The translations under genes and the position numbers were made by a program. Under the pieces are notes generated by a model, which was not told the DNA's origin, ran no database searches, and worked only from the letters and a program-made list of their open reading frames with translations. 7,280 nucleotides of DNA from Paraclostridium ghonii (GTDB lineage: Bacteria; Bacillota; Clostridia; Peptostreptococcales; Peptostreptococcaceae), in assembly GCF_023653455.1 (NCBI RefSeq), contig NZ_JAKEDR010000176.1, positions 1 through 7,280 on the forward strand, read 5' to 3'. Shown here one piece after another: positions 1 through 5,494 of this stretch. Position 1 is the stretch's first letter, and every line of letters begins with the position of its first letter.

Positions 1-105
1 TTCAGGGCATTTAACCGTAGGTTTCAATTTTCTCGACTCCTTTCTATAGGGGGAATGTGTTTTGTGGTGAAACCATTGTAAACCCTATCGGGGTCGAGAT
101 TCAAA
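1..105. ncRNA. Structured GC-rich element, possible IS200/IS605-type right end (ωRNA-like)
   Basis: The first 100 bases hold 43 G or C, against well under a third in the flanking DNA, and fold into nested helices. 31-40 pairs with 90-99 (10 bp, one G-T), 46-51 pairs with 83-88 (6 bp), and 65-68 pairs with 72-75 around a 3-base loop. A small hairpin, 13-16 with 20-23, precedes them. The structure ends at GAGATTCAA, after which the DNA turns AT-rich. IS200/IS605 elements are known to end in a structured right end that doubles as the TnpB guide RNA scaffold, often stopping at TCAA-like tetranucleotides. That identity is an inference, because no tnpB is visible; it would lie to the left of the window. 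An open frame runs from base 1 to a TAA at 79-81, but I do not recognise its 26 residues. It could instead be a cis-regulatory leader of bceAB. Confidence 0.35.
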
Positions 106-149
106 TATAAATAAGTTAACAGAATGATATATTTTAGAGGGAGGAATAT

Positions 150-917
150 ATGAACACAATACTAGAAGTTAAAAACATAGAAAAATACTATGGAAATAAG
201 AAAAATCTAACAAAAGCAATAAACAATATATCATTTGAAGTTGATAAAGGTGAGTTTGTAGGAATAATGGGGCCAAGCGGAAGTGGGAAGACTACCCTAT
301 TAAACTGTATAGCAACAATAGATAAAGTAACAACAGGGTCTATAAAGATAGATAATAAAGATATAACCACTTTGTCTAGAAAAAATATAGAGAAGTTTAG
401 AAGAGAGAATCTAGGATTTATATTTCAAGACTTTAATTTATTAGACACGCTATCTGTATATGAAAATATATCCTTAGCGTTATCAGTTATAGGGGTCAAA
501 GGAAAAGATATAGATATAGAAGTAAAACAAGTAGCAAATAAGTTAAATATATCAGATATACTAAATAAATTTCCTTATGAAATATCAGGAGGTCAAAAAC
601 AAAGAGTAGCATCGGCACGGGCGATAATTACTAATCCATCTTTAATACTAGCAGATGAACCAACAGGAGCTCTAGATTCTAAGTCCTCAAGAATATTACT
701 TGAAAGTATAGCAAATTTAAACGAAACTTTAAATTCTACAATAATGATAGTTACTCATGATGCTTTTACAGCAAGTTATTGTAAAAGAATATTATTTATA
801 AAAGATGGAAAAATTTTTAATGAGCTTATAAGAGGAAGCGATAGTAGAAAAGAATTTTTCAAAAGAATTTTAGAGGTGGTTACACTTCTTGGAGGTGACT
901 GTGACAGTGTTATTTAA
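150..917 (+). CDS. bceA: BceA-type ABC transporter ATP-binding protein (peptide-antibiotic resistance)
   Basis: This is the cytoplasmic ATPase that powers the BceAB resistance transporter, which frees or shields lipid-carrier targets from peptide antibiotics such as bacitracin (family knowledge). The 255 residues carry every ABC motif: Walker A GPSGSGKT at 41-48, Q-loop Gln93 in FIFQDFNLL, signature ISGGQ at 145-149 (Ile where Leu is usual), Walker B LILADE at 165-170, the D-loop ALDS and switch His203 in VTHD. Length is normal for BceA/MacB-like ATPases. The ATG is supported by AGAGGGAGG at 136-144, five bases upstream. The 3' end overlaps bceB by 17 bases, so the two are co-translated. No convincing promoter lies between the structured element at the window's left edge and this gene, and no bceRS is visible beside it. 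The exact drug cannot be read from the sequence; VraD, BraD and PsdA are family relatives. Confidence 0.93.
   Translation: MNTILEVKNIEKYYGNKKNLTKAINNISFEVDKGEFVGIMGPSGSGKTTLLNCIATIDKVTTGSIKIDNKDITTLSRKNIEKFRRENLGFIFQDFNLLDTLSVYENISLALSVIGVKGKDIDIEVKQVANKLNISDILNKFPYEISGGQKQRVASARAIITNPSLILADEPTGALDSKSSRILLESIANLNETLNSTIMIVTHDAFTASYCKRILFIKDGKIFNELIRGSDSRKEFFKRILEVVTLLGGDCDSVI
891..898 (+). promoter_or_regulatory. Ribosome binding site of bceB, inside the end of bceA
   Basis: GGAGGTGA is an eight-base match to the anti-Shine-Dalgarno sequence and lies within the last codons of bceA. Its GGAGG core is five bases from a GTG at 901. A TTG at 889 (which precedes and overlaps this site) and a GTG at 907 (eleven bases from the core) are in the same frame but worse placed. 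It therefore sets the bceB start at 901. Confidence 0.7.
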
Positions 918-2925
918 ATTATCTTCAAGAAATGTAAAAAGAAGTATGAGAGCCTATAGTATATATTTTCTTACACTAGCATTAGGAGTTTGTGTATTTT
1001 ATGTATTTAACTCATTAGATTCTCAGACTATAATGATGGATTTATCAGAAAGTAAAAAGCATTATGTAGATCTAATTTCACAAATAATATCTGTAGTTTC
1101 AGGATTTGTATCTTTTATTTTAGGATTTTTAGTAATATATGCAAATAGTTTTATGATAAAGAAGCGAAATAAAGAATTTGGTATATATATGACCTTAGGA
1201 ATTAGTAAAAAAAAGATATCGATAATTTTATTTAGTGAAACTATTATAATAGGAATATTGTCATTATTAGCAGGGATTTTTATAGGAGTATTTTTATCAC
1301 AAGGATTAGCAGGAGTAACTGCAAAACTATTTAAGACTAGTATGACTAAATATCAATTTGTATTCTCTAAAGAAGCTTGCTTAAAAACAATATTTTATTT
1401 TGGAATAATATTTATCGTAGTTATGGTCTTAAATTTTATAGTAGTATCAAGATACAATTTGATTGATTTGATAAATGGTTCAAAAGCTAATCAAAAGCTT
1501 AAAAAAACAAATTTATCTATATCAGTAATACTATTTATTTTTTCTATAATTTGCTTAGGATATTCTTACAAACTTATACTAGAAAATCCGTTAGTTGACT
1601 TAAACGTACCAGAGTTTAAAAAGTCTATATGTTTAGGAATTATAGGTACGGTGCTATTTTTTAGAGCATTGGCAGGATTTTTAATAAAAGTTATTCAAAG
1701 TAGCAAAAATTATTATTTAAAAAATCTTAATACTTTCACACTAAGACAGTTTAATAGTAAAATAAATACTCATTATATATCTATAAGTATAATATGTTTA
1801 ATGTTATTTGTAGCAATAGGGATGATGTCAACAGGAATAGGTATGAAAAATTCTTTTGAAAATACAGTAGAATTTCAAACGCCATTTGATATGTCGATGA
1901 GTGTAGAAGGTAAAGAAGAAAAAGATAATATCGAAATTGATCAATACCTAAAGGACCATGGAATAAACTTAGGTGATTATGGGAGTGATATTTTAAAGTA
2001 TAATTTATACAATAGTGATATTTCTTTCAAGAAGATGTTTAAAAATACTAATAACCAGTTTTTGCGTGAACAGATAGATGGGATGCGTGATTTAAATGTA
2101 CCTATAATCAAAATATCTGATTACAATAAAGTTATGAAAATGCAAAATAAAAAAGGTATCGACTTAAGAAAAGATGAAGTTATACTACTTACTGATATGT
2201 CATCAATGGAAGAAGCAGTAAAAGATTTTATAGAAAACAATGATGATATTGAAATAAATAACAATAAACTTAAAGTAAGTAAATCATATGAATTTAAATC
2301 AATTAAAACAGTTCCGATGAGTATGAATTTTACAACTTTAATAGTTAATGATAATCAAGTTAAAGATATGAATATTTACGAAAAAAATCTAAGTCTTAAC
2401 TATAAAGGAAATAAATTAGATACAGAAAAAATGGTATCAAAAGATATTGAAAAAGCAATAGATAATACATATGGAAAAGAGAATTTACTTAAAATACTTG
2501 GGACTACTAAGATATCATGTTTTGAAAATAGTATGGCAACTTCAAATATATTCTTGTTTGTAGGACTTTATATAGGAATAGTGTTTTTAATATCTAGTGC
2601 AGCAGTGTTAGCCCTTAGCCAATTAGCAGGTGCTACTGAGAGTATGGAAAGATATAAGACACTTAGAAAGCTTGGCGTAAGCACGGAAATGATAAATAAA
2701 TCAATATTTTTACAGGTTTTACTATACTTTATACTTCCTATTGGACTTGCATTAGTTCACAATATATTTGGTATAGAAGTAGCAAATAATTTTATCAAAG
2801 TATTTGGAAACTATGATATGATAAGCAATAATATTATTTCAATAAGCTCAATATTAATAATATATGGTATCTACTTCGTAGCTACATATAGTGGATACAA
2901 AAGGATAGTTAATAATGATTATTAA
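901..2925 (+). CDS. bceB: BceB-type ABC transporter permease (FtsX-like, 10 TM)
   Basis: This is the membrane subunit of the BceAB transporter. With BceA it recognises the lipid carrier bound by a peptide antibiotic, and in many Firmicutes it also acts as the sensor for a BceS kinase (family knowledge). From GTG 901 the protein has 674 residues, close to the family norm. The hydrophobic pattern gives ten membrane segments, near residues 18-38, 60-84, 107-135, 163-185, 205-226, 242-265, 293-315, 550-575, 603-625 and 645-665. A hydrophilic region of about 230 residues (316-548) lies between segments 7 and 8. This large extracellular domain is the hallmark that separates BceB from MacB and other FtsX permeases. 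The loop after segment 2 has the family-like KKRNKEFGIYMTLGISKKK. Start codon choice is uncertain: TTG 889 and GTG 907 are in frame, and the strong RBS at 891-898 favours 901. A terminator follows. Confidence 0.92.
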   Translation: MTVLFKLSSRNVKRSMRAYSIYFLTLALGVCVFYVFNSLDSQTIMMDLSESKKHYVDLISQIISVVSGFVSFILGFLVIYANSFMIKKRNKEFGIYMTLGISKKKISIILFSETIIIGILSLLAGIFIGVFLSQGLAGVTAKLFKTSMTKYQFVFSKEACLKTIFYFGIIFIVVMVLNFIVVSRYNLIDLINGSKANQKLKKTNLSISVILFIFSIICLGYSYKLILENPLVDLNVPEFKKSICLGIIGTVLFFRALAGFLIKVIQSSKNYYLKNLNTFTLRQFNSKINTHYISISIICLMLFVAIGMMSTGIGMKNSFENTVEFQTPFDMSMSVEGKEEKDNIEIDQYLKDHGINLGDYGSDILKYNLYNSDISFKKMFKNTNNQFLREQIDGMRDLNVPIIKISDYNKVMKMQNKKGIDLRKDEVILLTDMSSMEEAVKDFIENNDDIEINNNKLKVSKSYEFKSIKTVPMSMNFTTLIVNDNQVKDMNIYEKNLSLNYKGNKLDTEKMVSKDIEKAIDNTYGKENLLKILGTTKISCFENSMATSNIFLFVGLYIGIVFLISSAAVLALSQLAGATESMERYKTLRKLGVSTEMINKSIFLQVLLYFILPIGLALVHNIFGIEVANNFIKVFGNYDMISNNIISISSILIIYGIYFVATYSGYKRIVNNDY

Positions 2926-3006
2926 TAAATTTATTAAGCTTAAGAATAATATAAAAATATAAAATAGCTATTTGAATAAAATAATAATTCGCCATTGAAA
3001 TACACG

Positions 3007-3041
3007 AAAAAGATATTGATTATTAAGTCAATATCTTTTTT
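3007..3041 (+). terminator. Intrinsic terminator after bceAB
   Basis: A perfect 13-bp stem (3007-3019 with 3028-3040) encloses an 8-base loop and ends in a run of T. The left arm starts with five A, so it could also stop transcription from the opposite strand. It closes the bceAB unit 82 bases after the bceB stop. The rest of the 274-base gap up to the HNH gene is AT-rich; it holds only a weak extended -10 candidate (TGTTAAACT, 3165-3173) that might serve that gene. Confidence 0.85.
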
Positions 3042-3199
3042 ATTTAGGATAGTCGAATTTAAACATAGATGAAATAGAAAGAAAAGTAAAATAAATATAT
3101 TAAGATACTAAGTATGTATTAATTGATATAAAAATAAAACTTATTAGCTTTTATCAACAAATTCTGTTAAACTTAAATAACACTAATTTAAAGATAGAG

Positions 3200-3853
3200 G
3201 TGATTATCATAAATAATTACAAAACAACAAAAAATAATTATGAGAGTCAAGGTTCAGTTACTAACATAACAATACTTAAAAAGAATGGTTCTGAGCTTAT
3301 AGCTAAAATAGATACAGAAGATTTAGAAAAAGTACAAGCGATGGGAGTCTGGTTTGCTGAGTGGCATAAAGACTTTAATAGTTATTTAGTTCAAAATATA
3401 ACTACAACTAGAGAAAATAAAAAAGTAAAGAGCACTAAAAGAAATATTCAATCAGTAATATTAAATACTCAATCATCAGCTCCAATTAGACATATAAATG
3501 GAGATACACTAGATAATAGAAAATCTAATTTAGAGATTGTTAACCAAAGAGAAAAAAATGAATATGAAAATATAGACGATGAAACAGTAGCTATAATACT
3601 AAAAGATAGATATGGAAAGCCACAAGCAAAGGCTTTAGTATCAGTTAAAGATTTAGATAGAGTAGTGAATAAAAAGTATACATGGATATATTCAAAAGGT
3701 CATAAACAGCCTAGGGTAATAGCACATATTCCAGATGGTAAGGTATATATGGAAGATGTAATAATGAAACCTAGTGAAGAAGAAAGAGTTCATCATATAA
3801 ACTTAAATCCATTAGATAATAGAAGAAAGAACTTAGAAAATAAACTAAAATAA
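3200..3853 (+). CDS. Small protein with two tandem HNH-endonuclease-like (HNH_3-type) halves
   Basis: This is probably a DNA-binding or DNA-nicking protein of the phage and homing-endonuclease HNH type, but activity is unproven. Two similar halves are visible. Residues 30-115 end in RHINGDTLDNRKSNLEIVN and residues 138-217 end in VHHINLNPLDNRRKNLENK; their histidines (98 and 199) are 101 residues apart. Both keep the H-I-N...LDNR..NL core of the family. In the first half the acidic or His residue that normally precedes the catalytic His is Arg97; the second half has His198-His199 and looks more intact. The second half stops just after the NL motif, so its C-terminal end may be clipped. The start is odd. 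GTG 3200 lies inside the Shine-Dalgarno-like AGAGGTGA (3196-3203), whose best-placed initiation triplet is ATA at 3209, eight bases from GAGG. The gene stands alone between terminator-bounded units, as an inserted cargo gene would. Confidence 0.72.
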   Translation: MIIINNYKTTKNNYESQGSVTNITILKKNGSELIAKIDTEDLEKVQAMGVWFAEWHKDFNSYLVQNITTTRENKKVKSTKRNIQSVILNTQSSAPIRHINGDTLDNRKSNLEIVNQREKNEYENIDDETVAIILKDRYGKPQAKALVSVKDLDRVVNKKYTWIYSKGHKQPRVIAHIPDGKVYMEDVIMKPSEEERVHHINLNPLDNRRKNLENKLK

Positions 3854-3884
3854 TTAAATTATTAAGTAGTAAATAATAAATGTA

Positions 3885-3913
3885 TCGTTATTTTAAAAAG
3901 AATGATGTATAAT
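3885..3913 (+). promoter_or_regulatory. Candidate promoter of the RNA helicase gene
   Basis: A consensus -10 hexamer, TATAAT, lies at 3908-3913. Seventeen bases upstream is TCGTTA (3885-3890), a poor -35 with about three of six matches. Transcription would start near 3920 and give a leader of roughly 100 bases that begins with the hairpin at 3925-3964. The -10 is the best single hexamer in the gap; the pairing with a -35 is tentative. Confidence 0.5.
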
Positions 3914-3924
3914 AGAAAAGATAA

Positions 3925-3977
3925 GCACTTTTTATGTTTAGATATTAAATGGCATAGAAAGTGTCTATTTTTATTTT
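3925..3977 (+). terminator. Leader hairpin with T-rich tail (terminator or attenuator)
   Basis: A 12-bp stem with two G-T pairs (3925-3936 with 3953-3964) encloses a 16-base loop and is followed by a T-rich tract (3966-3977). It lies downstream of the TATAAT at 3908 and 46 bases before the helicase ATG. It therefore either attenuates helicase transcription early in the leader or is simply the distant terminator of the HNH gene. The long loop and interrupted T-run make it a modest terminator. Confidence 0.5.
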
Positions 3978-4023
3978 GTAAACAATTTAGATTAATATAA
4001 AAGGAAACAAAAAGGAGATATAA

Positions 4024-5265
4024 ATGCTATTTACAGATTTAGACATAATTAAGCCAATACAAAAAGCACTAAAGGAAGAAGGGTATTTAAAAGCAACACC
4101 AATACAATCAAAGTCAATAACACCATTATTAGAAGGTAGAGATTTATTAGGATGTGCACAGACAGGTACGGGGAAAACAGCATCTTTTGCAATCCCTATA
4201 ATACAACAAATATATAATGATAAAAAATCATTAAAAGGTAAAAGAACTATAAAAGCGGTAATACTAGCACCTACAAGAGAATTAGCAATACAAATAGAAG
4301 AAAACTTTACCGCTTATGCAAGGTATACAAATATAAGAAGTTTGGTGATATTCGGAGGCGTATCTCAAAATCCTCAAACTAAAGCATTACACGACGGGGT
4401 AGATATACTAATAGCAACTCCGGGTAGAATGCTTGATTTATATAAGCAAAAATTCTTAAAATTAAATAATGTTAAGCACTTTGTTTTAGATGAAGCTGAT
4501 AGTATGTTAGATATGGGTATGATACATGATGTAAAAAGAATAATGAGCTATCTTCCAAAGGTTAGACAAAATATATTCTTTTCAGCTACTATGCCAAAAG
4601 AAATATCCAAATTAGCAGATTCAATATTTAAAAATCCAGTTAAGGTAGAAGTTGCACCAGTTTCATCGACAACTGAAATGATTGATCAAAATATTTATTT
4701 TGTAAGTAAAAAGCAAAAGACAAATTTACTTATAGAGTTATTAAAAAATAATGAAAAAGAATCTGTGCTTGTATTTTCAAGAACAAAACATGGAGCAAAT
4801 AAAATAACAAAAGAGCTAATATCATCATCAATAAATGCCGCTGCTATACATGGTAATAAGTCTCAAAATGCAAGACAGCTAGCATTAAATGACTTTAAAG
4901 AAGGTAAGATTAGAGTACTGGTAGCAACTGATATAGCTGCAAGAGGAATTGATATTGATGATCTACCATATGTAATAAATTATGATTTACCAGAAGTTGC
5001 AGAGACTTATGTTCATAGAATTGGAAGAACAGGAAGAGCGGGAAGAAGTGGTAGAGCGACAGCATTTTGTGCAATGGAAGAAAGAGACCTTTATAAGGCT
5101 ATAGAAAAACTTATAAATAAAAAGATTAAAGTTGTAGGAAATCATAGTTTTGTATCTAGTGCAGAGGATGTAACTGTAGTGGCTAAAAGGAACAATAAAG
5201 GGAGAAGAAGACCTAATAGAAGTAACAATAATAAAAGTAAAGATAAATTTACAAAGAAAAATTAA
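4024..5265 (+). CDS. rhlE: DEAD-box ATP-dependent RNA helicase, RhlE-type
   Basis: This enzyme unwinds short RNA duplexes using ATP. Bacterial relatives act in ribosome assembly, RNA decay and cold adaptation. The 413 residues contain the full motif set: Phe3 with the Q motif ATPIQ (24-28), motif I AQTGTGKT (45-52), PTRELA (83-88), TPGR (132-135), DEAD (156-159), SAT (187-189), ATDIAARGIDI (301-311) and HRIGRTGRAGR (331-341). The stretch MLDMGMIHDVKRI after DEAD and the compact N-terminus are RhlE-like. The core ends near residue 370. A basic, Asn/Lys/Arg-rich tail (about 388-413) is the probable RNA-binding extension and is shorter than in CshA or DeaD proteins. ATG 4024 has AAAGGAG (4011-4017) six bases upstream. 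It appears monocistronic, with a promoter and a hairpin in its leader and a strong terminator about 80 bases downstream. The subgroup name is less certain than the helicase call. Confidence 0.95.
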   Translation: MLFTDLDIIKPIQKALKEEGYLKATPIQSKSITPLLEGRDLLGCAQTGTGKTASFAIPIIQQIYNDKKSLKGKRTIKAVILAPTRELAIQIEENFTAYARYTNIRSLVIFGGVSQNPQTKALHDGVDILIATPGRMLDLYKQKFLKLNNVKHFVLDEADSMLDMGMIHDVKRIMSYLPKVRQNIFFSATMPKEISKLADSIFKNPVKVEVAPVSSTTEMIDQNIYFVSKKQKTNLLIELLKNNEKESVLVFSRTKHGANKITKELISSSINAAAIHGNKSQNARQLALNDFKEGKIRVLVATDIAARGIDIDDLPYVINYDLPEVAETYVHRIGRTGRAGRSGRATAFCAMEERDLYKAIEKLINKKIKVVGNHSFVSSAEDVTVVAKRNNKGRRRPNRSNNNKSKDKFTKKN

Positions 5266-5277
5266 AATGAGGTTGCC

Positions 5278-5322
5278 AAGTTAACATGAACTTAAGTAGG
5301 AATTAGCCGAGTTCCTCGGCTA
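5278..5322 (+). other. Two small hairpins in the helicase 3' untranslated region
   Basis: 5278-5282 pairs with 5289-5293 (5 bp), and 5304-5311 pairs with 5315-5322 (8 bp, GC-rich AGCCGAG core, three-base loop). Neither is followed by a T-run, so they are not terminators by themselves. They sit between the helicase stop and the terminator at 5345 and would form a structured 3' tail on its mRNA. I do not recognise a known RNA family. Confidence 0.5.
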
Positions 5323-5344
5323 TAAGGGTTAGATACAATTTAGG

Positions 5345-5379
5345 AAAACACATTGATATAATAGTCAATGTGTTTTTTT
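5345..5379 (+). terminator. Intrinsic terminator after the helicase gene
   Basis: A perfect 12-bp stem (5345-5356 with 5365-5376) with an 8-base loop ends in seven consecutive T (5373-5379). The left arm begins with four A. This is a strong rho-independent terminator separating the helicase transcript from uppP. Confidence 0.9.
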
Positions 5380-5384
5380 ATTAT

Positions 5385-5419
5385 AAACCTTACATAGATG
5401 TAATATCTATGTAAGGTTT
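5385..5419 (+). promoter_or_regulatory. 15-bp inverted repeat with a BceR-type operator upstream of uppP
   Basis: A perfect 15-bp inverted repeat (5385-5399 with 5405-5419) surrounds the five bases GTAAT and lacks a T-run, so it is not a typical terminator. Within it, TTACA-TAGA-TGTAA (5390-5403) fits the TNACA-N4-TGTAA pattern known for BceR-group response regulators. A second TGTAA lies at 5410-5414, exactly 11 bp after the first, one helical turn away, as OmpR-family dimers often require. It is 76 bases upstream of the uppP ATG. Operator function is inferred; a plain RNA hairpin is the alternative. Confidence 0.55.
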
Positions 5420-5446
5420 GAAGATAGTTATACTATAGTATTTAAA
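5418..5446 (+). promoter_or_regulatory. Weak candidate uppP promoter containing a 12-bp palindrome
   Basis: TTGAAG (5418-5423) and TTTAAA (5441-5446) are 17 bases apart and could be -35 and -10 elements, each with four of six consensus bases. The spacer holds ATACTATAGTAT (5430-5441), a perfect 12-bp palindrome. The -35 would abut the BceR-like site, as expected for an activated promoter with poor hexamers. Other hexamer pairs are possible in this AT-rich DNA. Confidence 0.3.
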
Positions 5447-5452
5447 GTAAAA

Positions 5453-5480
5453 TTCTTATATGGGCAAAATCATATAAGAA
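5453..5480 (+). repeat. 10-bp perfect inverted repeat just before the uppP RBS
   Basis: 5453-5462 pairs with 5471-5480 around the 8-base loop GGCAAAAT. It ends two bases before the GGGG ribosome binding sequence at 5483-5486. In RNA it would form a hairpin next to the initiation site; in DNA it could be a dimeric operator. No T-run follows, so it is not a terminator. Confidence 0.5.
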
Positions 5481-5494
5481 ATGGGGTTAAACAA

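Noticed and set aside
125..133. TG-A-TATATT, an extended -10 element just upstream of bceA
   Set aside because: A start about seven bases downstream would fall inside the bceA ribosome binding site, and no -35 is at a usable distance.
188..370. A 60-codon open frame on the - strand within bceA
   Set aside because: It lies opposite the Walker A-encoding region of bceA and shows no independent coding evidence.
3902..4000. A 32-codon open frame in the helicase leader (MMYNRKDKHF...)
   Set aside because: It has no clear ribosome binding site, overlaps the -10 box and the leader hairpin, and has no recognisable protein features.
3976..4001. TTGTAA and TATAAA as a second helicase promoter
   Set aside because: The spacer is only 14 bases, too short for a normal sigma-70-type promoter.
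5460..5494. Tiny frames MGKII and MGLNKWNG ahead of uppP as a leader peptide
   Set aside because: They are very short, lack a convincing ribosome binding site, and lie in a hairpin or overlap the uppP RBS.
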